Source: Moraxellaceae bacterium (GTDB lineage Bacteria; Pseudomonadota; Gammaproteobacteria; Pseudomonadales; Moraxellaceae). Taken from it: a stretch of DNA of 14,405 nucleotides. The notes under the pieces were generated by a model. It searched no databases. It saw only the letters and a program-made list of their open reading frames with translations, and had not been told where the DNA came from. Below, in pieces: positions 8,032-14,405 of the stretch. Every line of letters starts with the position of its first letter. Position 1 is the first letter of the stretch. The DNA lies in contig JAJNDL010000006.1 in assembly GCA_021156385.1 (NCBI GenBank), positions 1 through 14,405 on the forward strand, written 5' to 3'. The position numbers and the translations under genes are program-made.

Positions 8032-8059
8032 ATTCTAGGTAAAATCGCCTAAATGGCAG
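8032..8059 (-). promoter_or_regulatory. Probable sigma70 promoter of aroQ-accB-accC
   Basis: On the minus strand CTGCCA (8059-8054, 4/6 to the -35 consensus) and TAGAAT (8037-8032, 5/6 to the -10 consensus) are 16 nt apart. The predicted start near 8025 gives a leader of about 100 nt before aroQ. A 6-bp inverted repeat, AGGCGA at 8023-8028 and TCGCCT at 8045-8050, brackets the -10 box and may be an operator. It was found by eye; the A/T-rich stretch stands out from its GC-rich surroundings. Confidence 0.5.
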
Positions 8060-8103
8060 CGAAATTCCATAAACTCGCCGCACAATACCCAAACACAAGG
8101 AAC

Positions 8104-8133
8104 AAGGCAATGACGCATTTATTACATTGCCTT
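8104..8133 (-). terminator. Possible terminator at the end of the thioredoxin gene
   Basis: AAGGCAATG (8104-8112) and CATTGCCTT (8125-8133) make a perfect 9-bp stem with a 12-nt loop that contains the stop codon of the thioredoxin gene. Downstream on the minus strand the sequence is only moderately T-rich (TTGTTCCTTGTGTTT), so termination would be inefficient. It lies between this gene and the aroQ promoter, which is the right place to separate the two transcripts. Confidence 0.4.
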
Positions 8134-8691
8134 CAGCAAGGTTCCGTTAACCCAGGCAATGAATTCATCGGCCTCCATTTCACCCAGCAGGCGAAACTCA
8201 GGCCTTTCATTCCCAGAGCGATCATAGACCAGGATGGCCGGTAGTCCCGGTATTCCGTAATGGTCCAGTTGGGCCTGAATTTGCGGGCTCAGCTCCGTGG
8301 CGTCGATCTGCAGGAGTACAAAGGGCTCAAGGGCCCTTTGTACCTCGCTCTTGTGGAAGACCTTTTCCTTCATGACGACACAGCTCGGGCACCAGTCTGC
8401 GTAAAACTCCAGCATTACCGGCCGGCCTCTGCTCTGGGTCAGGGCGTCAGGAAGTTGCTCGGGGGTGATGATCCTGAATTGTCCCGCTGTGACTGGGGCT
8501 TCTATATAGGAAGACTGGCCGTGCTTCCCTTCGTGCCATAGCCGGATGCCGGTATATCCGCTGCCGGTGGCCACCAAGAGCAGGAGTGAGGCCAAAAGGG
8601 CCGAGGATCGTGACCGATGACGCAGTATCAGCCATAGCCCGGGGGCTGCGGCAGCAACAGACACGATTAATAGGGTCAGCGGAATTTTCAT
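8122..8691 (-). CDS. Membrane-anchored thioredoxin, DsbD gamma-domain type
   Basis: 189 residues from the ATG at 8691. Two hydrophobic segments (about 4-23 and 30-50) are separated by RHRSRSS. Then comes a thioredoxin fold (about 75-189) with VMLEFYADWCPSCVVMKEKVF, redox-active Cys101 and Cys104, and the cis-proline segment GIPGLPAIL (Pro151). The pattern YADWCxxC...K...F followed by VQRALEPFVLLQIDAT and LLGEM closely resembles the C-terminal gamma domain of DsbD, but the alpha domain and the eight-helix electron-transfer domain are absent. The basic loop between the helices places the thioredoxin domain in the periplasm if both helices span the membrane. Full-length dsbD (dipZ) often precedes aroQ-accBC in related genomes, so this may be its reduced counterpart. 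Its neighbour on the other side is the divergent cox operon. An ATG at 8730 is an alternative start. No strong ribosome binding site is seen for either start. Confidence 0.85.
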   Translation of the reverse strand: MKIPLTLLIVSVAAAAPGLWLILRHRSRSSALLASLLLLVATGSGYTGIRLWHEGKHGQSSYIEAPVTAGQFRIITPEQLPDALTQSRGRPVMLEFYADWCPSCVVMKEKVFHKSEVQRALEPFVLLQIDATELSPQIQAQLDHYGIPGLPAILVYDRSGNERPEFRLLGEMEADEFIAWVNGTLLKAM

Positions 8692-9199
8692 GGGGCGCCG
8701 ATAGTAGGCCAAGCTGGCACAAGCTGTCATGCAGGCCCGGCGGGCTGAAAGGAAGGGCTCGGGCTTGGTGAATCTTGGGGGGGGGCTGATCCGGAGATGA
8801 TCAATCCATGGTTTATGAGGGGAAGTATGCAGCGGCTCTGCAAGGTCATCGCCAGTTTCGCGAATCCGGGCGATTTGACGGTGAATTACGGCGGCGACCG
8901 CGGAAAAAAACCTGTCCGGAATATGGACATATGGGGGGGCAGCCCATAAATTACGCACCCGACACAATGGCCGGAAATTTCGGGTGACTGGTCATTGGCA
9001 GCAGCATTTCTGGTGGTTGATACAGTCCCCTGTTCCAAACACTGACAAGAACAATGCGCTGTCCGTCTGCGCGGCGGGCGAATGTCGCTCACGCGTTGGG
9101 GTCATAAGTTCGGCTGGCGAGATTGCCGATACCAAGTCCAGCCATGTAAAGAGGCGGGTCCGCAAGCGGGCGGATCGCCGTTCAAACGGGAGTAGACGC
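8692..9199. other. Intergenic region between the thioredoxin gene and coxB
   Basis: About 508 bp separate two divergent genes. I see no convincing gene. The minus frame stays open from the thioredoxin gene up to a TTG at 8967, but the extra 92 residues show no recognisable domain and contain the homopolymer-encoded PPP, so I treat them as non-coding. Notable features are a run of nine G (8777-8785), a run of seven A (8904-8910) and a run of seven G (8933-8939). The coxB ribosome binding site GGGAG ends seven bases before its ATG. Promoters for both flanking genes must lie here, or in long leaders, but no strong -35/-10 pair is evident by eye. Confidence 0.6.
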
Positions 9200-10384
9200 A
9201 TGCGGTCATCTCTTATCTTCCGTGCTGGTGCAGCACTTGCTGCCCTGGTGCTGGCCTCGTCGGCCACGGCTATCCAGCTCGATTTGACGCCGGGTGTTAC
9301 GGATATCAGCCAACAGGTCTTCGACCTTCACCGCTTCATGCTGTGGATCTGCATCATCATCGGTGTGGGTGTTTTCGGTGTGATGTTTTACTCGATCTTC
9401 CATCATCGCAAGTCCAAGGGCGTCAAGGCCGCCGACTTCCATGAAAGCACCCTGGTGGAAGTGATCTGGACAGTCATTCCTTTCATTATCCTCATCGTGA
9501 TGGCCATTCCGGCCACGCGAGTGCTGATCGCCATGAGCGATACAGGCGATGCTGACCTGACCGTCCGGGTTACCGGTTCCCAGTGGAAGTGGCATTACGA
9601 ATATCTTTCCTATGGCGAAAACAAGGATGTAGGGCTCGGCTTCCTGTCCGTGCTTTCCACGCCCCGCGAGCAGTACGAGCGCCAAGGCAAGGGCTTCAGC
9701 GGCAGCAATGTTCCTGATTTTGAAAAGCACCCGAACTATCTGGTCGAAGTCGACAAGCCGCTGGTGATCCCGACCGGCAAGAAAGTGCGCTTCCTGATTA
9801 CCTCGGATGACGTGATCCATGCTTGGTGGGTACCCGATTTCGCCCTCAAGCGCGATGCGGTCCCTGGCTTCATCAATGAAATCTGGACGAATGTTCCGGC
9901 AGGCAAGGAAGGCGTCTATCGTGGCCGCTGTGCCGAGCTTTGCGGTAAGGACCACGCCTTCATGCCCATCGTGGTCGAAGCCAAGTCCCAGGCCGAGTTC
10001 GAGAGCTGGCTGAAGGAAGCCAAGGTCAAGGCTGATGAAGAGGCAAAGGCCGCTGCCAGCTCTGTCGATTACAAGTTCGCGGACATTGCCGAAGCCAACA
10101 AGCTCGGGGAAGAGGTCTACACGGCCCGCTGTGTATCCTGCCACCAGGCAGGTGGTGTCGGCCTGCCGCCGACCTTCCCGGCCCTCAAGGGCTCCAAGAT
10201 TGCCGCAGCGAAGGATCAGCTTCCTGCCCATATCGAAATCTTGAATAACGGCAAGAACATGATGCCGGCCTGGAAGGGCGTGCTGAGCCCGAAGGAGCTT
10301 GCAGCAGTTATCACCTATACACGTAACGCGTGGGGCAACGACACGGGTGACCTCGTGCAGCCCTCTGACGTTGTGGCCAAGTAA
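9200..10384 (+). CDS. coxB: Cytochrome c oxidase subunit II with fused C-terminal cytochrome c domain
   Basis: Subunit II takes electrons from cytochrome c through the binuclear CuA centre. 394 residues from the ATG at 9200, which has GGGAG seven bases upstream; the open frame further upstream is non-conserved. A signal peptide (about 1-24, ending SSATA) is followed by two membrane helices (about 46-66 and 88-110), the aromatic WKWHYEY (129-135) and the CuA domain. CuA ligands are visible: His207, then Cys244, Glu246, Cys248, His252 and Met255 in CAELCGKDHAFM. A charged linker rich in Ala, Glu and Lys leads to a class I cytochrome c domain (about 298-380) with CVSCH (Cys311, Cys314, His315) and the distal methionine near Met355 (MMPAW). 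This makes it a caa3-type subunit, as in many gammaproteobacteria. It is the first gene of coxB-coxA-ctaG-coxC, 18 nt before coxA. Confidence 0.97.
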   Translation: MRSSLIFRAGAALAALVLASSATAIQLDLTPGVTDISQQVFDLHRFMLWICIIIGVGVFGVMFYSIFHHRKSKGVKAADFHESTLVEVIWTVIPFIILIVMAIPATRVLIAMSDTGDADLTVRVTGSQWKWHYEYLSYGENKDVGLGFLSVLSTPREQYERQGKGFSGSNVPDFEKHPNYLVEVDKPLVIPTGKKVRFLITSDDVIHAWWVPDFALKRDAVPGFINEIWTNVPAGKEGVYRGRCAELCGKDHAFMPIVVEAKSQAEFESWLKEAKVKADEEAKAAASSVDYKFADIAEANKLGEEVYTARCVSCHQAGGVGLPPTFPALKGSKIAAAKDQLPAHIEILNNGKNMMPAWKGVLSPKELAAVITYTRNAWGNDTGDLVQPSDVVAK

Positions 10385-10402
10385 TCAGGGGAGAGAATAA
10401 AG

Positions 10403-11995
10403 ATGAGTCACGCCGCTTCCCACGATCACCACGATCACCACCACGAGCTTGCGCCGTTCTGGAAGCGCATGTTCACGACGTCGAACCACAAGGATATTGG
10501 TTCGATGTACCTGATCTTCGCCTTCATCATGCTGCTCACCGGTGGCGCTGCCGCCATGGTGATCCGTGCCGAGCTGATGTATCCCGGCCTGCAGCTGGTG
10601 AACCCGGACTTCTTCAACCAGATGACGACCGTGCACGGCCTCATCATGGTGTTCGGCGCCATCATGCCGGCCTTTACGGGCTTCGCTAACTGGATGGTGC
10701 CGATGATGATCGGTGCGCCCGACATGGCGCTGCCACGTCTGAACCTGTTCAGCTTCTGGCTGCTGCCCTTCGCGTTCAGCCTGCTGATCTTCTCCGTGAT
10801 CATGTCCATCCTGGGCCTGGGCGCGGCACCTAACTTCGGCTGGACCTTCTACGCGCCGTTGTCGACAACGTATGCACCAGCCAGCACGGACTTCTTCATC
10901 TTCTCCGTGCACCTGATGGGTATCTCTTCCATCCTGGGCGCCATCAACGTGGTCGTGACGATCTTCAATCTGCGTGCCCCCGGCATGACCCTGATGAAGA
11001 TGCCGTTGTTTGTCTGGACATGGCTGATCACCGCCTTCCTGCTGATTGCCGTGATGCCGGTGCTCGCCGGTGCCGTGACCATGATGCTGACCGATCGCCA
11101 CTTCGGCACCAGCTTCTTCGATGCTGCCGGTGGCGGTGATCCCGTGATGTTCCAGCACATCTTCTGGTTCTTCGGTCACCCCGAGGTCTACATCATGATT
11201 CTGCCGTCCTTCGGTATCGTGTCGGCGATCATTCCAACCTTCGCACGCAAGCCGCTGTTCGGTTATGCCTCCATGGTGTATGCGACGGCCTCCATCGCAC
11301 TGCTGTCATTCGTCGTGTGGGCCCACCACATGTTTACCACGGGCCTGCCGCTGGCCGGCTCGCTCTTCTACATGTACATGACCATGCTCATCTCCGTGCC
11401 TACCGGCGTGAAGGTGTTCAACTGGGTCGCAACGATGTGGAAAGGGGCCATGACCTTCGAAGTTCCGATGCTTTTCGCGATCAGCTTCGTGATCCTGTTC
11501 AGCATCGGCGGTTTCTCCGGCCTGATGCTGGCCATCACCCCGGCTGACCAGCAGTACCAGGACGCCTATTTCGTCGTGGCGCACTTCCATTACGTGCTGG
11601 TGTCCGGTGCCCTGTTCTCCATGTTCGCGGGTGCCTACTACTGGCTCCCGAAGTGGACCGGCCACATGTACAACGAGAAGCTGGCCAAGCTGCATTTCTG
11701 GAATTCGCTGCTGTCGGTAAACCTGCTGTTCTTCCCCATGCACTTCGTGGGTCTGGCCGGCATGCCCCGCCGCTATGCCGACTATTCGCAGCAGTTCGCC
11801 GACCTGAACTTCTGGATATCCATCGGTGGTTTCTGGTTCGGTCTGTCGCAGCTGCTGTTCCTGGCGGTGCTGCTGACCGCCAAGAAGGGGCCGAAGGTTG
11901 GCGACAAGCCGTGGGAAGGTGCGGAAGGTCTGGAGTGGACGGTGCCGAGCCCGGCTCCTTACCACACCTTCGAAGTACCTCCGGTCGTCAAGTAA
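10403..11995 (+). CDS. coxA: Cytochrome c oxidase subunit I
   Basis: The catalytic subunit reduces O2 to water at heme a3-CuB and pumps protons across the inner membrane. 530 residues with about twelve membrane helices. Ligands are visible: His78 (TTVHGLIM) and His396 for heme a, His394 for heme a3 (VAHFHYV), and His259, His308 and His309 for CuB, with the cross-linking Tyr263 in GHPEVY. Glu261 in GHPEVY and Asp107 in APDMALPRLN define the D proton channel, and Lys337 (PTGVKVFNW) the K channel, so this is an A1-type heme-copper oxidase with the complete channel set. The N-terminus is unusually His-rich (HDHHDHHHE, 7-15). GGGGAGAG precedes the ATG, and the gene follows coxB by 18 nt. Confidence 0.98.
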   Translation: MSHAASHDHHDHHHELAPFWKRMFTTSNHKDIGSMYLIFAFIMLLTGGAAAMVIRAELMYPGLQLVNPDFFNQMTTVHGLIMVFGAIMPAFTGFANWMVPMMIGAPDMALPRLNLFSFWLLPFAFSLLIFSVIMSILGLGAAPNFGWTFYAPLSTTYAPASTDFFIFSVHLMGISSILGAINVVVTIFNLRAPGMTLMKMPLFVWTWLITAFLLIAVMPVLAGAVTMMLTDRHFGTSFFDAAGGGDPVMFQHIFWFFGHPEVYIMILPSFGIVSAIIPTFARKPLFGYASMVYATASIALLSFVVWAHHMFTTGLPLAGSLFYMYMTMLISVPTGVKVFNWVATMWKGAMTFEVPMLFAISFVILFSIGGFSGLMLAITPADQQYQDAYFVVAHFHYVLVSGALFSMFAGAYYWLPKWTGHMYNEKLAKLHFWNSLLSVNLLFFPMHFVGLAGMPRRYADYSQQFADLNFWISIGGFWFGLSQLLFLAVLLTAKKGPKVGDKPWEGAEGLEWTVPSPAPYHTFEVPPVVK

Positions 11996-12043
11996 TCAGG
12001 GGCGGCAGGTCAGGAAGACTTGCCCCGGCGCTGCGGTGAGCGC

Positions 12044-12616
12044 ATGAGCGATGTAAGGCCCGAATCCGTGTCGTCAACTTCCGAGAAAAACCGCCGTCTC
12101 CTGGTCAGGCTGGGAGCGGTGGTGGTAGGGATGTTCGTGTTTGCGGTCTTCATCATGCCGCCCATTTATGATGTGTTCTGCGAGCTGACAGGCCTGAACG
12201 GCAAGGGCGCATCCAAGGCGGCAGTGGCATCGACAGTGGTTGATGCCGACCGCACCCTGACGATGGAGTTCCTGGTAGCGACCGACAAGGCGCTGCCTTG
12301 GGATTTCAGGTACGAAGCTCCCGCGGTGAGAGTTCACCCCGGAGCCATTACGAAGACGATGTTTTTTGTGAAGAACCGCGACAGCAAGGCGGTTACGGGA
12401 AGGGCAGTGCCGTCCGTTTCACCGAACGAGGCGGCGCGCTTTGTAAAAAAGACGGAATGCTTCTGTTTTCGGGAACAGCGTCTGGAAGCCGGTGAGGAAA
12501 TGGCCATGCCGATGATTTTCTACATCGACCCGGCCATTCCGAAGCACATCACCACCGTGACGCTTTCCTACAAGTTTTACAAACTGACGGATCAGGCCCT
12601 GACGGCGAGCCGTTGA
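12044..12616 (+). CDS. ctaG: Cytochrome c oxidase assembly protein Cox11 (CtaG)
   Basis: Cox11 is a membrane-anchored copper chaperone that delivers Cu(I) to the CuB site of subunit I. 190 residues from the ATG at 12044. There is a short cytoplasmic N-terminus, one membrane helix (about 20-40) and a periplasmic immunoglobulin-like domain. The copper-binding cysteines are present: Cys139 and Cys141 in the hallmark ECFCF, and the family-conserved Cys46 just after the helix (YDVFCELTGLNG). The conserved end YIDPAIPKHITTVTLSYKFYKL is intact. GGTGAG lies three bases before this ATG; a TTG at 12020 would add eight residues and has AGGAAG before it, so the start is not certain. It lies 48 nt after coxA and 46 nt before coxC, the usual proteobacterial place. 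Confidence 0.96.
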   Translation: MSDVRPESVSSTSEKNRRLLVRLGAVVVGMFVFAVFIMPPIYDVFCELTGLNGKGASKAAVASTVVDADRTLTMEFLVATDKALPWDFRYEAPAVRVHPGAITKTMFFVKNRDSKAVTGRAVPSVSPNEAARFVKKTECFCFREQRLEAGEEMAMPMIFYIDPAIPKHITTVTLSYKFYKLTDQALTASR

Positions 12617-12662
12617 GCCGTCTCCTGATGAAATAAACCCTGTGCCAAGGGAGTAGAAAACA

Positions 12663-13592
12663 ATGTCCGAACATCACAGCCCCGCAGTACCGGGCCAGAA
12701 GCCGACCACCTACTATGTGCCGGCCTCCAGTCCTTGGCCCATGCTGGGGTCTTTCATCCTTTTCATCTTGGTCATCGGCGCCGGCAATTTCATCCAGTCG
12801 CATGGCGTGACCGATGTCTCCAAGAGCACGGGTAACCAGGGTACGTTCAATTTCCTGCTCCCGCTTGGCCTTATCGGCGTATTTGCCCTGATGTTCTTCT
12901 GGTTTCGCGACACCATTCGCGAGTCGCTGGCGAACATGAACTCGGCCCAGATGGATCGTTCCTATCGTCAGGGCATGACGTGGTTCATCTTTTCGGAAGT
13001 CATGTTCTTTGCTGCCTTCTTTGGTGCCCTGTTCTATGCCCGCTGGCTGGTCGTGCCCTGGCTGGGTGGTGAAAGCGCCAAGGGTGTGATGACTCATGAG
13101 CTGCTGTGGCCGGATTTCCAGGCCATGTGGCCGCTGGTGAAGACGCCTGCAGGCCAGGTGACCCAGGCCATGAGTCCTTGGGGTCTTCCGTTCATCAACA
13201 CGCTCCTTCTGCTCACGTCGTCGGTGACCCTGACGATCGCCCACCATGCCCTGCTGGCCGGTGATCGCAAGAAGCAGCGCAACTTCCTCGCTGCGACCTT
13301 CATCCTTGGCCTCATCTTCCTGGGGCTGCAGGTCGAGGAATACATCCATGCCTATACCCATATGGGCCTGACGCTGAAGTCCGGTATCTACGGTTCCACG
13401 TTCTTCATGCTGACCGGCTTCCACGGCCTGCATGTGACGATCGGTACGATCATGCTGATCGTGATGTTCATCCGGACGCTGAAGGGGCACCTGACTCCGG
13501 ACAATCACTTCGCCTTCGAAGCAGCGGCGTGGTACTGGCACTTCGTGGACGTGGTGTGGCTGTTCCTGTTCGTGGCGGTGTACTGGTTCTGA
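12663..13592 (+). CDS. coxC: Cytochrome c oxidase subunit III
   Basis: Subunit III is a seven-helix membrane protein that stabilises subunit I and supports its proton uptake. 309 residues, longer than the roughly 260 of mitochondrial subunit III because of an extended N-terminus and an insertion around residues 138-165. Recognisable blocks are SPWPMLGSF (first helix start), MTWFIFSEVMFFAAFFGALF with the conserved Glu, NTLLLLTSSVTLTIAHHAL, GLQVEEYIHA, YGSTFFMLTGFHGLHVTIG and the C-terminal WYWHFVDVVWLFLFVAVYW. AGGGAG lies about nine bases before the ATG. It is the last gene of the coxBA-ctaG-coxC operon and ends 16 nt before a strong terminator. Confidence 0.97.
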   Translation: MSEHHSPAVPGQKPTTYYVPASSPWPMLGSFILFILVIGAGNFIQSHGVTDVSKSTGNQGTFNFLLPLGLIGVFALMFFWFRDTIRESLANMNSAQMDRSYRQGMTWFIFSEVMFFAAFFGALFYARWLVVPWLGGESAKGVMTHELLWPDFQAMWPLVKTPAGQVTQAMSPWGLPFINTLLLLTSSVTLTIAHHALLAGDRKKQRNFLAATFILGLIFLGLQVEEYIHAYTHMGLTLKSGIYGSTFFMLTGFHGLHVTIGTIMLIVMFIRTLKGHLTPDNHFAFEAAAWYWHFVDVVWLFLFVAVYWF

Positions 13593-13608
13593 TGTCTGTT
13601 GCGGCAAC

Positions 13609-13637
13609 GAAAAAGCCCGGGTCTTCCGGGCTTTTTC
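13609..13637. terminator. Bidirectional Rho-independent terminator between coxC and the DUF2909 gene
   Basis: GAAAAAGCCCGG (13609-13620) and CCGGGCTTTTTC (13626-13637) form a perfect 12-bp stem with a 5-nt loop (GTCTT). The A and T tracts make it functional on both strands. It ends the coxB-coxA-ctaG-coxC transcript on the plus strand and also the convergent DUF2909 transcript, whose stop codon is 44 nt away. Confidence 0.92.
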
Positions 13638-13681
13638 ACATCTGGAACGGCGGGCTTTATGGCAGGGACTGATAACCCGGC

Positions 13682-13933
13682 TTATCGTGGCGGTTGTGCC
13701 GGGGCCGGACCGGCCTGCTCCGTTTGTGGAAGCCCATGAGGCGCGATGATGCCAAAGGTTGCCGCCAGGAAAAGTCCGATGAAGATGGCGATGGAAATGG
13801 CCAGGCGCCAGGTAAGCGCGCGTAGCGCCTTGCGGGAACTATCCTGCCCTCCCTGCATGAGATGGCGAAGGGCCATGAACAGGTTGACCAGCACCGCCAC
13901 CATGGCGATGAGCACTAATATCTTGATCCACAT
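13682..13933 (-). CDS. DUF2909 family twin-transmembrane protein
   Basis: 83 residues with two hydrophobic segments (about 4-23 and 44-66) joined by a basic loop (RHLMQGGQDSSRKALRALTWR), then a Pro/Ala/Gln-rich tail. The sequence start MWIKILVLIAMVAVLVNLF, the loop and the position between coxC and SURF1 fit the DUF2909 family of small inner-membrane proteins found beside cytochrome c oxidase genes in gammaproteobacteria. The basic loop should face the cytoplasm. Its function is not established; a role in oxidase assembly is an inference from the neighbourhood. It is transcribed convergently to coxC and divergently from the SURF1 gene, 39 nt away. No strong ribosome binding site is seen. Confidence 0.85.
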   Translation of the reverse strand: MWIKILVLIAMVAVLVNLFMALRHLMQGGQDSSRKALRALTWRLAISIAIFIGLFLAATFGIIAPHGLPQTEQAGPAPAQPPR

Positions 13934-13972
13934 GAACGTATCTGCCTGATTCGAAGTCAGAGAGTGTAATTG

Positions 13973-14405
13973 ATGCGGAACCTGCTCACGAGACAGTGGC
14001 GAATCGGCTTTGGTGCCCGGGTGTGGTGCGCTCCCTTGTGGGGTGTCCTGCTGGCCCTAGCAGGGATGGCCTTCTTCATTCAGCTGGGACTCTGGCAGAC
14101 AGGGCGTGCGGTGGAGAAAGAGCAGCTTACGGCCCGTTATGAAGCAAGGCGCGAGCTGCCCCCATCAGATCTGACGACAGTGCTTCGTAAAGGCGGGGAC
14201 GTCGATGATCTCCCTGTGCGATTCAGCGGGCATTACGATAATTCGCGATTGGTTTACCTGGAGAACCAGCCGCATAGAGGCCGAACCGGCTTCCATGTGC
14301 ATACCGTCTTCTTTCCCGAAAACGACACCGTTGGCGTACTGGTGAACCGTGGCTGGGTGCCGGTGGCTGCCGACATGCAGAAGTTGCCGCCGGTACCGCC
14401 TGCCG
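13973..14405 (+). CDS. SURF1 family cytochrome oxidase assembly protein, N-terminal part (runs off the window)
   Basis: The ATG at 13973 opens a frame that stays open to the window edge, 144 codons; the family is usually about 240 residues. SURF1 (Shy1 in yeast) helps insert heme a into subunit I. Typical features are the first membrane helix (about 20-41) ending in the signature LGLWQTGRAVEKEQL, then the periplasmic domain with VRFSGHYDNSRLVYLENQ, GRTGFHVHTVF and VLVNRGWVPV. The second membrane helix is beyond the window. The start is supported by the basic N-terminus MRNLLTRQWRIGFGARVW before the helix. In related genomes cox15/ctaA and ctaB commonly follow. Confidence 0.93.
   Translation, partial: MRNLLTRQWRIGFGARVWCAPLWGVLLALAGMAFFIQLGLWQTGRAVEKEQLTARYEARRELPPSDLTTVLRKGGDVDDLPVRFSGHYDNSRLVYLENQPHRGRTGFHVHTVFFPENDTVGVLVNRGWVPVAADMQKLPPVPPA

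Noticed and set aside
8692..8967. N-terminal extension of the thioredoxin gene to a TTG at 8967
   Set aside because: The 92 extra residues show no conserved domain, lack a ribosome binding site and would put a long hydrophilic stretch before the first membrane helix. The frame being open is not surprising in GC-rich DNA.
8995..9024. Candidate coxB promoter (TTGGCA, then GATACA 18 nt later)
   Set aside because: The -10 matches only 3 of 6 bases and the leader would be about 170 nt. It is too weak to list as a feature.
9017..9030. FNR/Anr-type box (TTGAT) upstream of coxB
   Set aside because: Only one half-site is present. The second half (ATCAA) is missing at the required spacing.
8984..9199. 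Upstream extension of coxB to 8984
   Set aside because: The signal peptide and a good ribosome binding site mark the ATG at 9200. The upstream residues are basic and irregular, typical of translated leader DNA.
9206..10231. Minus-strand open frame of 341 codons opposite coxB
   Set aside because: It mirrors coxB, which carries intact CuA and heme-c motifs on the plus strand.
12549..13607. Minus-strand open frame of 352 codons opposite coxC
   Set aside because: It is opposite a clear subunit III gene, is rich in His, Gln, Arg and Glu as expected from the complement of a membrane protein gene, and matches no known domain.

Overview
The window comes from a GC-rich gammaproteobacterium. The evidence is a gene order typical of Pseudomonas-like gammaproteobacteria, a Fis protein encoded directly behind dusB, and a gammaproteobacterial cox operon order. 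The genus cannot be fixed from the sequence. There is no tRNA, rRNA, CRISPR array, insertion sequence or phage gene. This is a housekeeping region, and I found no new multi-gene system in it.

Left block (1-8691, all on the minus strand). In transcription order it holds a membrane-anchored thioredoxin related to the gamma domain of DsbD, aroQ, accB, accC, prmA, a DUF3426 zinc-ribbon membrane protein, dusB, fis, purH and the start of a small lipoprotein gene. This is the widespread dsbD-aroQ-accB-accC-prmA-dusB-fis-purH neighbourhood, with two changes. The full-length dsbD is represented only by a short two-helix thioredoxin, and purD does not follow purH. The block serves chorismate synthesis (aroQ), the first step of fatty acid synthesis (accBC), ribosomal protein L11 methylation (prmA), tRNA dihydrouridine formation (dusB), nucleoid and transcription control (fis) and purine synthesis (purH). 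As written, purH is broken: about 97 nt are missing inside the AICAR transformylase domain, which shifts the frame.

Middle (8692-9199). About 500 bp of non-coding DNA separate the thioredoxin gene from the divergent cox operon. It contains a run of nine G and one of seven G.

Right block (9200-14405). coxB (with a C-terminal fused cytochrome c domain), coxA, cox11/ctaG and coxC form a plus-strand operon for an aa3/caa3-type (family A) cytochrome c oxidase. It ends at a strong bidirectional terminator. A small DUF2909 twin-helix protein gene lies on the minus strand, and a SURF1 assembly factor gene starts on the plus strand and runs off the window. CoxB, CoxA and CoxC are structural subunits, Cox11 delivers copper to CuB, and SURF1 assists heme a insertion.

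Regulatory structure visible in the DNA includes clear terminators after fis, accC and coxC and likely sigma70 promoters before aroQ and before the DUF3426 gene. The accC terminator runs almost directly into the prmA ribosome binding site, which suggests attenuation.
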